Positions 9,491 to 20,191 of a DNA stretch of 51,273 bases are shown here, piece after piece. The DNA is taken from NCBI GenBank assembly GCA_003427395.1, contig BFEA01000534.1, forward strand, positions 1,036,150 to 1,087,422, in the 5' to 3' direction. Under the pieces are notes generated by a model. It was not told the DNA's origin and ran no database searches. It saw only the letters and a program-made list of their open reading frames with translations. Every line of letters starts with the position of its first letter. Position 1 is the stretch's first letter. A program made the position numbers and the translations under genes. Source of the DNA: Chara braunii. Taxonomy: Eukaryota > Streptophyta > Charophyceae > Charales > Characeae.

Positions 9491-10083
9491 GGCACGGCTT
9501 CCCTGGATGAACTTACCTGAAATCAAGGACAGATTCGCGTAGGCAAAATGTTATGGGCTTTTTTTTTTTTTCAGTTTTTATTTTATTTCTTTTGCCCTAA
9601 TAAATCTTGCAAATCGATTGGGATTGGGATTTGTAGGGAGCGTCTTCACAACATATGGAAGTCCTTCCCTCCCCCTCCCGCCTCTTTTTCTTGTCTTTTC
9701 CTTTTAAGCGATCAATAATTAATTATAAATAAATAAATAAAGCAGAGATGAGTAAAAAAACAGAAAAAAAAAAACTAATACCCACGTTGTGGCTGAATGG
9801 CACACACATTGAGATCGTACTACTCTTACCAGGAAGGACTTTTTCGGCTCATCCCTCTGGACGTAATTGAGATCAGATACACCCAGTACCATCTGTAATT
9901 GCTGTCGAATACACTTAGCGAAGTCCAAGTGTGAGTGCGCTCTTAAGTGCTTTTTTTTCCTTTTTTGTTTTTTTCAGGCTTAACGTACTTTTTCTTTTTT
10001 TTTTGGGTTAAGCTGATCGTACGTTCTTCTTTTTTTTTTCTTTTTTTATTTTTTTCTTTTTTTATTTTTTTCTTTTTTTTTTT
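9491..10083. other. Low-complexity, T-rich interval
   Basis: No gene. From about 9945 the plus strand is dominated by T runs broken by single C, A or G bases. On the minus strand this is an A-rich tail downstream of the U6 fragment. Confidence 0.6.
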
Positions 10084-10091
10084 CAGGGGCC

Positions 10092-10123
<32 letters not shown>
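10084..10123 (-). pseudogene. U6 snRNA fragment with A-rich 3' extension
   Basis: Forty consecutive bases on the minus strand match the conserved core of spliceosomal U6 snRNA as I know it. They run from TAAAATTGGAACGATACAGA through the GATTAGCATGGCCCCTG block, including the ACAGAGA box that pairs with the 5' splice site. The U6 5' stem and 3' end are absent. Downstream on the same strand the sequence passes at once into a long A-rich tract. A truncated snRNA joined to an A-tract is the hallmark of LINE-mediated retroposition, often by template switching. It is not a functional gene. Confidence 0.9.
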
Positions 10124-10884
10124 ACAGAGCATGATTTTTTTATTTTATTTTTTAACAGGAAGCTGCAGATTTTATTATCATGAATTTATTTTACCGATCC
10201 ACAGAAACATAATCTTAGAGGCTAATCCACTTAAACCCCCCCGGCGAGAAAAAAAAAAAAAAAAAGAAGAAGAAGCAGCAGAAGAAGAAGACAAAGAAGA
10301 AGAAGAAGCAGTTAGAAATCAGAAGTCAGTTTCTTTATTTATTTATTTTTCATGTTAGCGGCTAAGCAGAANNNNNNNNNACCGTTGTCCGGAATCCCGG
10401 ACAACTCCCCCTAACGTCCTGGAGGCCTCCCAGGGAGGGATAATCAAGATGGTTGATCAAGATTTCAGCCACCCATTGGATCATATTTTTTGTCATCACT
10501 GTAATTTAACAGTCGTATTACTACCAGGTTGAAGACCTTGTCAAATAGCGCAGCGGAGCAACGCGCACACTCCACAAACAAGTCGTTAGCTATTTCTCAA
10601 AAGATCTCAGTAATTTAAGCAAACCAAGTCAAAGATCACCAGGATATTTTTGCATTACTTGCTCTAAGTTACCTGAGAGCGCAGTATTGTCACTTTATCC
10701 ACTAACCTTTTTCCCTTCACATTTTTCCCTCCTCCTCCCTACTAATATCTAATGTTTCTCATTTTTTTTTATCTTTCAATACCTTTCTCCCCTTTGTTAT
10801 TCATTAAATGCACCCCCTCTTCAATCCAACTTTTTTTTTTCTCAACACTCTCTCCACTTTCTCATCATTGGAGACATGCATTCC
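10124..10884. other. Non-coding interval with assembly gap
   Basis: An A/GAA-rich tract lies at 10250-10315 and nine N bases at 10372-10380. At 10381-10440 the sequence is GC-rich with palindromic words (TTGTCCGG, CCCAGGGAGGG). No gene is recognised. Confidence 0.5.
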
Positions 10885-11030
10885 TGCGACAAGACAAAGT
10901 TCTGCTAGTTATAACTTACCTCTACCCAAGAGGTTGTCACCACCTTTAGATAAGTGTATCCGTGTTGAGCTACCAATCGAAAATGAGAAATATTTTACAT
11001 TCAATCGCAGAGGAGGACCAACCAATAAGA
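10885..11030 (-). repeat. Relic of the 20-30 kb LTR family
   Basis: Read on the plus strand, the order CAACTTACCT... / GTTGTC(A)CCACC / TTTAG.TA.GTGTATCC / GAGCTAC matches the reverse complement of the 3' third of the LTRs at 20192-22258 and 28617-30666. The segment is therefore an eroded LTR piece in opposite orientation. Similarity is patchy. Confidence 0.6.
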
Positions 11031-12224
11031 AATAGGGGGATCGTTGGGCCCACAATGAACAACAATCACCCTATTGCAGATCCACTTGTCCAACTAACGA
11101 ACTCAATGAGCAATAAACTAAAGAAAGACCAGTAGTATACGCATACATAATAGAATAGGGGTAACTTTGTGTAATGCAGCCTCACTTTCACAAGTGCGAG
11201 CTTCCGATGATAACGATGCACTTTAAAAAAAATTATATTCTCACTGATAATACAACTCACAGATAAGTAATAGAATTCTGCACACACGGAAATAATACAT
11301 GCAAACACAACCAAGCATGTAAGATGCGGGAATGAATTGAACTTTTACTCACACGGTGACTCCTCACCCAATTTTCTTAAATTTTTATAGCACATTAACT
11401 TTATTATGGACTCATTCACCCAACCCCCTCGCTTAGAGGACCTCTTAGTTTATTTAGGACCTTTCAGACATTGACACACAAAGAATCATTGTCCACAAAG
11501 TTTGTCTTATTAAGTCATAGGTTTCAAGCCACGTGTGGGAACTAAATCGATGTAACCAACATGTTATCGGAAAACAACAAAAATGCAGTTTGTTGTCGAT
11601 TCTCCTTTTTTGTAGATCTATTTTTTTCAATGCAATTGTACACACACATACCTATATGATCCCAACATCTCATTTTTCTTTCAAGCTTTTATCTCTCTCA
11701 TATGTTATGTTTCTAATTCTAACAGTATCATTCCCCTTTCATTCATAGTCCCATCATAAAATTGTAGTTTTCAGTCAAGAGTTTTTTTCTATGTTTTATC
11801 TTCTCATTGAATGATATTTTTTCCTCCGAGTTATGTATTATATCAGTGAAATTTTCACTTTCCTTTTTCACATTTACACGCATTACCTATTATAAGGTCT
11901 GGCCTGCAGATATGTTTTTTAACATGATAGTCGTAATTATTTTACCGGATTAGTTTAACTCGTAGGTTTTTTTTTTTTTTTCATCTCCTTTTGTGTTTCG
12001 ATATTCTTATTGTTTTATTGATTCGATACTCTATTCACTGTTTCGTCCAAACACATGCAATCACTAATAGTATGATAAGTATCTTATTTTACTATAACAA
12101 TCATGTCAAAGTTAGCAGGATGACCCTCTTTCACGGATCCTTTCATCACAGTCAAACCCTTATCAATAAGTTGTTACCTTATAATAATAATAAAAAAAAG
12201 TATTAAAATAAAACGACACTGTGA
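11031..12224. other. AT-rich interval, no gene seen
   Basis: AT-rich sequence with several T runs. Short frames lack any recognisable domain. Confidence 0.5.
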
Positions 12225-12880
12225 ACAACCGACTGTGAGTCCACATCTTGTTGTGTTTCGAAACACAATCAAAAGAATAAATTAGTATACAATAGGCAGT
12301 CATCTCTATGTTTACATTCTACCGTTTCATGAGAATGTTAACTTTAGGAATGTGAAATGCAATAGACAGTCTTTTTGGGTCTACATCCTATCACCTCTCA
12401 TAATCTCGAAAAACTAAAATCGTTACAGAGTCGTAAACAGGTTACTGTAAGTCTCACATCTCACAACAATTTTTTCTTATAGTTGCGTAAGCAAGTCGAA
12501 GGTAACTTTCATGAGTAAGAATTTTGATTTGTGGGTTATATAAGGTGGATAGGAAACTTCGAGTCTCACATCCCACCTTGCCTTTTCAAATTTTGAAGCA
12601 TTGGCGAACGTTAGTCTGGTAACCAGACGTTAATCAGATGTACAGGAAGAGTTAATCACAGTGGATGTACTACATATCCCACGGTGCTAGGTAAATTAAG
12701 AATGTGAAGAAATGAAAATCTTAAAATTAATAGGAGAGTTGAAGTTTTGAAATATTAAAGAGTCAAACATATTGAGCTGGCTACTGTGAAACTCACATCC
12801 CAACACGTTTTTAAGACTCTGTCATTTTTAGTAAGCTCCACTACTCTGAGACTCACGTTGTCAGGCATGGTGGTCCCGAG
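12225..12880. repeat. Degenerate repeat with GAGTCTCACATCCCAC motif
   Basis: About eight variants of an ACTGTGAGTCTCACATCCCA word occur at roughly 12230, 12300, 12370, 12440, 12555, 12670, 12785 and 12850, separated by 65-115 bp of unrelated-looking sequence. It may be an ancient tandem array or decayed LTR pieces; the last units grade into the LTR relic that follows. Confidence 0.5.
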
Positions 12881-12999
12881 CCCTGAGGTAAGTATCCGAC
12901 CTCACAGTCGTGTCACACAAGAGCAAGTCATTACATTGAGTAAGTTGAGATACCACTCCAACCGTGCACGCCAACTATACGTCTCATAACTTTTTGCGA

Positions 13000-13175
13000 C
13001 ATGATAGAGCTCCACGATGTACAACTCACCTCTACCTGAGGGGCAGTCACAACCGTTAGGTAGACACAACTCTGATGAGCTACTGACTCATATGCGAAAA
13101 CTTTTACTTAAAGTCAGTCGAGGGCGTTTCCTTGATCGTTGTAGCATAGGCATATGCGCAATATAAGACCTAAGA
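13000..13175 (-). repeat. Relic of the 20-30 kb LTR family
   Basis: The blocks CAACTCACCTCTACC, GGGGCAGTCACAACC, GATGAGCTACTGACTCA, GAGGGCGTTTCC and CGTTGTAGCATAGG lie in the same order and spacing as the reverse complement of LTR positions about 21905-22075. The orientation is opposite to the full element. Confidence 0.68.
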
Positions 13176-13495
13176 CTGACCCGTATATTGTTGGACATCG
13201 AAGAGTTGATCTACCAGACCGACTTACCATTCAGATCGACTTGACTAACGAACTTTCTCACAAACAACGTTTTAATCTATCACTCTTAACCCATAAGTTA
13301 TTCGTGTCGGAGAAACCATTCGCAACCAATACATATATAATGAATAGACTTAAAGGTTAGGAGTTGCGTGGCACGACGAACATATTCGGACGCTTGACCA
13401 AGTGGAAACCAAACATATTCAGTCGAGCGCAAATTAGGGGGTTGTCAAATGCGTCCTCATGTGTGTGGGGTGTGGGGTGTATGCAGCGTGTGTGT
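13176..13495. other. Unassigned interval
   Basis: Probably further decayed LTR sequence (ATCGACTTGACTAACGA words), but similarity is too weak to align by eye. Confidence 0.35.
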
Positions 13496-13556
13496 ATGTC
13501 GTGTGTGTGTGTGTATGTGTGTGTGTGTGTGTGTATGTATGTGTGTGTGTATGTTC
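13496..13556. repeat. (GT)n/(GTAT) microsatellite
   Basis: GT run with ATGT interruptions. An A run follows at 13603-13620. Confidence 0.92.
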
Positions 13557-13724
13557 ATGAGTGATGAGCAATGTCCCTCGGAGCCCCTTAACCTCTCTAT
13601 ATAAAAAAAAAAAAAAAAAAATTGGGTTCGGTCGATTTGGGATCACGTTCGAGCTCAGTACCGTGGGGTTGGGGTTTGGTCACCGAGCCCGAACACGATG
13701 CTACACAGTCTTATCGGACTAAGA

Positions 13725-14035
13725 GTAAGTAAGTAGTTTGTAGACCCTCACTGGAACCTTCATCCTACTTCTTCTAAGACTAGTCAGTATGAACTCAGTC
13801 GAGTAGTGAGATAGCTCATACTGGAGTCTTTATCCTGCCTCTTTGATTAACCTATACTAAGACAAGAAACAAGAAATTCATACTGGAGTATATTTCTTCT
13901 ATTCTCTCAGCTCGGTTTAGTTTGGACTCACGCAAGTAGTAATTGACTCGCACTATGTCTTCAACCATTTGTTAAATACGAGACAATCTAAGTTTCACTA
14001 AGTAGTCAAATGACTCACACTGGAGTATCCAACCA
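13725..14035. repeat. Degenerate tandem repeat, ACTGGAGTCTTCATCCT core
   Basis: Variants of a core CACACTGGAGTCTTCATCCT followed by CTTCTTT-like sequence occur near 13750, 13830, 13891, 13948 and 14017, each preceded by GTAGTNNATGACTC-like bases. The period is about 57-80 bp. The array is old and decayed. Confidence 0.55.
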
Positions 14036-15540
14036 CTTTTAATATTATTCAATCCACATACACACAAACAATAGGATAATAAAAAACAAAACATTATATT
14101 GAAATGGTGTACATTGAAATGAAAATCGTGAATCCACTTTGGAGGTCTGTTTGAGGGACTAAAATCACCAAGCTTGTAGTGAAAATTTGACATCGTTGGG
14201 ACTTAGCTCCCAGCATGGGCTGCTAACCAAGTAAAACCAAGCAGTGAACCTTCTGGTTTCGGCCTAGAGTTGAAACCTAAAAAGCGGTCGACCTATTAAG
14301 GGAATCAAGTCAGTTGGTTATTTAATGGGTCGAAAGTCAGGTCTAGAAGTTGGTCAAAACCAGTAAGGGAGTCATTGTTGATCTAACAACACGGTGGGTT
14401 GCAGATCTGGTCTGATCAACCACATTGTAGTTGATATAACAACACAATGGGTTGCAGATGTTGATCCCCTCGCATTAGACTTCGGGTGGGATCGTGATTT
14501 TGATTTCGATTGAGACTCGTGTCGAAAGGGCTAGGTTATCTGACTCTGCGGACAACCAACGAGGATCTGGGAAGAAAGTTTAAAGTTATGAAAAAAATGA
14601 TCATTGTCTCCCTTAGTAACTTTCACCGTCATAGTACAAATCTAATATCCCCACCAATTGTTCATTAAGTTTGACTTGAGAGTCTTGATATGTGGGAGAC
14701 ATGAGTCAGAATACATACAATGGTAAAATATATCAAAGGAGGCAATGTGAAAAGAGTTGCACAACTCGGATTTGGATATCCACACATCAAAGCTGCATCT
14801 CGTTTTGGGAAAGAGATTCATCTCCTCTTTCGAAAAAAAAAAGAAGCAAAGGTATTGTTTTATATTGTATCATTTGTCAAGTGATGCGATCGATCATGTT
14901 ATGTTTTATCAATTGATCTGATAAAAGGGTATTGTATGAACGATTGCGATAAATATCCCTAGCAACAAGGACGTCGCTAATGATATTCGGAAACACTATC
15001 AGAGCAAATACCTTGCCCATGTTTTCACGGTCGAGATAATGACGACATTGACTACCATAACGAAGTCGGTCTAAAGTAAAAAGTGTGCGCATTTCACACA
15101 ACAGATTGCCACGATTTCCTCGACGATTGAAACCAATGCGTACCAGTAAATAAATTTAGTTAATATGCGCGCATGTTATTCTGACGTGCAATAAGATGGT
15201 TAAGATTCGTAATAATATTGTTTGGTTGCGGAGATTGAGGGGTCAATTCGGTTAGTGTTGGGACCATGATCGAGGGTCGATTGGGTTGGTGCTTTGTCAG
15301 GTAAGCCTACGACACACATAAAAACTTAAGTGTCGATATGTTTTTAGTCCGACTGAATCAATATATATTATGCTCATACGGTTGGGTAACCATAAAAACC
15401 TCAAATGCCTACTGCATCTAGACTACACCATACAACCTAACCTAATCCCTTATGAAATAAGGGATGGGCTCGAGCCACTAGTTAGGTCGAACCCCCCCAC
15501 TATTGTACCTATACCTAGGTTGATCTTTTTTTACCCAAAA
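14036..15540. other. Non-coding interval with a 30-bp direct repeat
   Basis: No gene is recognised. GTTGATCTAACAACACGGTG plus the next ten bases (14377-14406) recurs at 14430-14459 with about three differences, a 53-bp period. Confidence 0.5.
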
Positions 15541-15740
15541 GAAGAGTTAGCTCAGTAGGTTTTGGTGCGGTTTGGGAATCAGAGGACTGGGGATCGAATC
15601 CGTCCGACCTTTGAGCTAGCTCCTTTTGAGAGGCTCAAAGGTCGCGGGTTCAACCCTTGGTTGGCCGAACGACGGATTCGATCTTTGAGTCCTCTGATTC
15701 TTAATCCGCACTGAAACCGACTAAGCTAGCTTCGATGCCT
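15541..15740. mobile_element. Inverted pair of tRNA-derived SINE heads
   Basis: On the plus strand TAGCTCAGTAGG (15548-15559) fits the RNA polymerase III A-box consensus TRGCNNAGYNGG and GGATCGAATCC (15591-15601) is one mismatch from the B-box GGTTCGANTCC, spaced like a tRNA. On the minus strand a homologous copy has TAGCTTAGTCGG (15728-15717) and AGATCGAATCC (15684-15674). The copies share AATCAGAGGACT and pair over about 60 bp. Between them GACCTTTGAGC and GCTCAAAGGTC form another hairpin (15609-15646). No acceptor-stem pairing or credible anticodon arm is seen, so I call SINE heads rather than tRNA genes. Confidence 0.72.
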
Positions 15741-16865
15741 GAAGGATGAATTTGACACTGCCTTCGAGCAGTCGAGGCTTGCACCCGCGACCTCGGTTTT
15801 CTAAGTAGGTTAGAGTTAGTTAAGTATCGGTCACCGCTGTAATGCGGGCACGACACTTCGCTCGTACAGACAGTTAGTAGTTGTTTTTTTTTTCATTTCG
15901 TTATTAGTTCTATTTTTTTCTTATTAATTTATTTTGTTTTAATTTTCGATTCCGTAATTACTCTCATATATGCATTTTAATAAATCTGCCTCTGAAGCCA
16001 GGGCAGATTCAAAAAAGGAAACAAAGATTTTCTATTGCAATAAAAATTTTATCACGATCTCGATCGTGCTAGGTCTACCTACCGCATGGAGGAGATCTCT
16101 ATTGGAAAGGAGTAGATCCCGCGAGAGGAAAGAGAGGAATACCATGAGAGAGAGATGGAGACGCACGAAGTGGAGAAGTGAGAGCGAGAAGCGGAAGCGA
16201 GCGCCAAGGAGGAGGAGAGTGGGATGCGAAGAGAAGGAACATCGCACGAAAGAGGAGAAGAGAACCCTAAAAGGGAAGACGAGAGGCGCACGAGGAGGAA
16301 TAAGAGGTTGTCTCACGGAAAGACTCATAGGTAAACACGTAGAGGAAGGTGAAGTGCGTGCGAGGAGGAAGGCAAGTGCATCGGCCAAGAAGAAGAAGGC
16401 CGCACGGAAAACAACAAGCAACAGGTGATGGAGATGACCACGGGGACAAGCATGGCAAGGAGGAAGCGAGTGTGGAACATATACGAGAGTCTCAGTGCGT
16501 GGAAGACGAAGGAGGACATAGCACGGTGGGAGCAAGAGGTGGGCGTGGGATAAGAAGAATAAGGGGGAACAAGCAACGAGAATTATGAGTGTGTGACAAG
16601 GAAGAGAAGCACACGGGACATTGGGGTGAGGATTGAGACGAGAAGAGAGAGAGAGGAGGAGGAGGGCGAAGGTAGAGCCAAGCACATCCCTGAACAACAG
16701 CTACGCGTGCGCCGTAAGGGTCCTATTTACTCTACACCTCTCAAGTCATTTCACAAGTCGAACTGGAGAAAAGTTCGACGTGATCTTCTTTCCTCAACAT
16801 TGATCCCTCTGTGTTCGCTTTCGATACTGGTAAACAGAGGCAAAGAGAATCCCATAGTTAGTGTA

Positions 16866-16868
<3 letters not shown>
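15741..16868. other. Purine-rich interval, no gene called
   Basis: 15770-15800 may be one more decayed tRNA-like end (GCACCCGCGACCTCGG). From 16100 to 16700 the plus strand is strongly G/A-biased (GAGGAGGAAG words), opening long Arg/Glu/Lys frames on one strand and Ser/Leu/Pro frames on the other, up to 221 codons. Composition alone explains them and no domain is visible. Confidence 0.55.

Positions 16869-16937
<69 letters not shown>
16869..16937. repeat. (GA)n microsatellite
   Basis: Perfect GA run of about 69 bp. Confidence 0.98.
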
Positions 16938-16940
<3 letters not shown>

Positions 16941-17509
16941 AAGCTTTATCATGGTTCTTCATTATTGGCATTTCCTTTTCCTATTTTTGTTAATGCACTT
17001 GGCCAGAAATATTGTTTGTATACATTGGCATATATATTGGTAATTCTTCTTCCATTTATTCTTTTGTTTTAAATTTATTAGTACTATTAATCTGACAGAG
17101 AGGACATAAAAACAATAAATTGGGGTAAAGGAAGGGAAAAAAAAAGAAGAAAAAGAAGGAGGAGGAGTAAGTGCACGCCCTCCGCGTCGTAGTTATGCAT
17201 TTCATTAATTTTTTTTATTCATATTTGATTGTAATAATGGTAGGATACAGTGAGGAGAAGAGCACTATGACGGAAGAAAATGTATACAAGGAGGAAGATT
17301 ACGGACTCGGGGGAGGAGGGGGGGGAACGAGAGGGAGAAATGCAATAATAAAATAAGAAGAAATGAGAGTTATCTAGCACATCGGCTCCCGCATTTTTCG
17401 CAAAAGATGAGACCCCTCCTAGCCATGTCACGCAGGAGTTAAACAAAAAAACAGAGACAATTTGGGGACAACGCATAAATAATCCCGTGACCACTAAGAC
17501 GAGCGTGGT
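16938..17509. other. Unassigned interval
   Basis: AT-rich then purine-rich sequence. No gene or mobile element is recognised. Confidence 0.45.
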
Positions 17510-17850
17510 CGCGTTGCCACCTCGCCGCTCTAGTCGGGTGCGCTAACCGTACTCCCGCGGTCCCTTACGACAGGATAGGTTCCCGCGGGGCACAACTTAC
17601 CTTCTCGAGGGGGTTGTCCTCACCTTTAGGGGCATATCCCTACAAAGCTACTGATCCACGCGCGGAGCTTTTCAATGCAATTGCAGAGGTAAGTTAGCCA
17701 AAGACGTTTACTCGTTTCGTTGCAGGATAGAAAATGTTTGGTTAAACATCAAGTGGACACTGACGTCGTTCGTCCCTTAGGGCGCTGATCTCCTTAGTAC
17801 GAAGCAGACGCCAGTCGACTATGACGGTCTTGACCAAGCGTGAAACCCCA
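17510..17850 (-). repeat. LTR fragment, 3' end of the 20-30 kb family
   Basis: The sequence is the clear reverse complement of LTR positions about 21840-22140. Matching blocks include GGGTGCGCTAACCGTACTCC, CTTACGACAGGATAGGTTCC, CGGGGCACAACTTACCTT, GGGGCATATCCC, TGCAATTGCAGAGGTA and GGGCGCTGATCTCCT, in collinear order. This is the best preserved of three minus-strand relics. It shows the family has inserted repeatedly here in both orientations. Confidence 0.85.
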
Positions 17851-19800
17851 AAATCAATCATAATCCCTTGTACGCACAGTCAATTAAAAATTAAAACATC
17901 CACACATACTTACATCAAAAGGAATCGTTCGTAGTCAATAGGAAGGTATATCCAGTTTAAAATGATAACATAAATAATTTGAGTCATCATATAATATATC
18001 CAATAACACAAGATCGAAATAAAATGCGACCACCTCGAGTTCAATTCCATAAATAAATAAAACATACAGCCGCCAACTAGGAGTTGACTCCGACAATAAC
18101 TTTTTTGCAATCGACAAAGCAGACAGACTGCCTCAGTTTTGACTCGATGAGATACACCGCCAAAGTCATTCATCACATCCTACCGCAGACCTAACATTAA
18201 GCACGAACACATCCGTCTCCATGCACTTCTAATTTTTTTAGATGACGGGATGCTTTACGGATGATTCTTGATCAGGTGCATTACTTAAAGTGTTAAATGT
18301 CTCACCCTCTAGGAAGTGGTCTAGGGTACTCCTCCTCCTCCCATGATCACAAAACCGGATATCATAAGTCGGGCCATTTCCATCGAATCGGCAAAGTACC
18401 ACCCATTGAAGTGTCCACTCCGGGTCTATAAGAGAGTCAGCTCGAAAGGAATGAACCCTTGCTCCAAATTCTTCCTAGAGAGAAAACATGTTCGCCGCAA
18501 GTAAACTTCATTTGTTCTCATTTCTTAAGCTCAAGGTAACTTGAGCGAAAAGAAGTCGGAGGAGGTAGAGAATTTGAACCATTTGGACAGATATAGGTAA
18601 ATCAGGTCATTCAGGATTAAAAAAAGGTAAATCCTCGGGAAACGACTAAGTTTGTTTATCTTCGTCTTCATTATATTGACAAGTTTTTTTCTACGGTACC
18701 TGTTGAAATTATTCATTTTAAAATACAAGTACTTTTGACATGCAGGCAGACAAAACGTAAAAACATGATAATCCTTTTGTTTTTCTCCAATATGCATAAT
18801 TAATCTCACTTTCAAACATTTTTTTTATAGACCTGCACACTGAAAAACAACCACAGGTCTAGATAAATCCAGCAACCTATACTCTCGTCAGATCCCACTT
18901 TTTCACATGCATGACTATACACACTTCACTCAAACTTTTATTTTGAACATTCAAAATAAACAGGGTAAAGCCAAGTGCGGGTTCACACGATTGTGAAAGA
19001 ATCCGAGTCAATCAACTGACCTTGGGTGAAGTGGTGTCGAACGCGCCTTTGCTCACTTAAGAAAGTCAAGTAAAAATATACTTGTCGTTGAAAAATACCG
19101 CAATCCCAAAGCAAGTCTCGGGTCAACCGCTAGTCCCAATTTCTTCCTGACTCGCAAAGTCCCACACGAGGCAATCCCAGAAGATGGTGAGTTTTGCATA
19201 CGGTCCCAAAAAATGTTGGTCCCATGCAAGTCCCAACTCGTCCCAGATGGTCTAAGGTGGTCCCGCACTATCCCTTCCAACACCTGATGACGTCACCCAC
19301 AAAAATCACTTCTACCACGCCTTTCAAAAAAACTAAAGCTCATGATAGCTAACTCCGCCGACACTGCCCGTCCTACTCACATGCCCCGCCGGTCCCAAAA
19401 AACCCCCCTCTTCAGTTTCCTTTGCCCTCTCCTGAAAACAGGGAGGGTTGTTGGTAGGTTGGGAGGAATGAACCTTCCTCCTCCCAACTCTCGTTTTCCC
19501 TCTCTCTCTCTCCCTCCAACTTTCCGTAATCTCCCTTCTTCACGTGCACATCGTAAACCATGAGATCCTACATCTTGTAGCCACGAATAATTGTGTCGTA
19601 TCACAGTGGGAGTTATTCACGCTCCCACTCATTCAAAATGGTTGTTCTAATCCACGAGGACGTTGCCTCGTTTTCCTTTCTTCTATTATCTTTTTCTATT
19701 TTTTTGTGTTAGTTGTTCTTATGAACCCCACCACCGTTTTCGTATGGCTTGTACCTCAACGACCACGAGGTTGAGGAGAACTAAACGAAAGAAAAAAAAN

Positions 19801-19848
<48 letters not shown>

Positions 19849-20191
19849 AAAAAAAATAAATAAAATTAATTAATTAAAAAAACACTAAAACGACCACTCG
19901 CGCTGAAAACAGACTTTCGTTGGCATCATCCTTCTAACTGTCTATATGCACACCCAAGTTTGAATTTGGACGCAGCAAGGCGAGATAGGCTTACCTCCTA
20001 CGATGGAAGCATTGCCCCCCTGCGAGTGCATCTTTCATTAGGATATGGAAAGATTCATCGCCACATTTTCGTCTTTTGTGTATGTGGTGAGTAGTGAGGA
20101 CGCCCGTTGCAACGGCGCTAGCTGAGCAGAAGACGGGGAAGGTTTAAGAAAAAAAAAAAAAAAAAAAATCTAAAAGACAAAAAAAAACAAC
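17851..20191. other. No gene recognised; poly(A) tracts
   Basis: About 19050-19270 has many GGTCCCA/AGTCCCA words without a fixed period. A long A run with one N spans about 19790-19860, another A run lies near 20149-20168, and AAAAAAAAAC precedes the LTR. Short frames have no recognisable domain. Confidence 0.5.

Noticed and set aside
15541-15605. Functional tRNA gene
   Set aside because: A- and B-boxes are present, but no acceptor-stem pairing or anticodon arm fits. Better explained as a SINE head.
16032-16697. 221-codon minus-strand and 152-codon plus-strand frames
   Set aside because: They arise from a strand-biased purine-rich tract. No recognisable motif.
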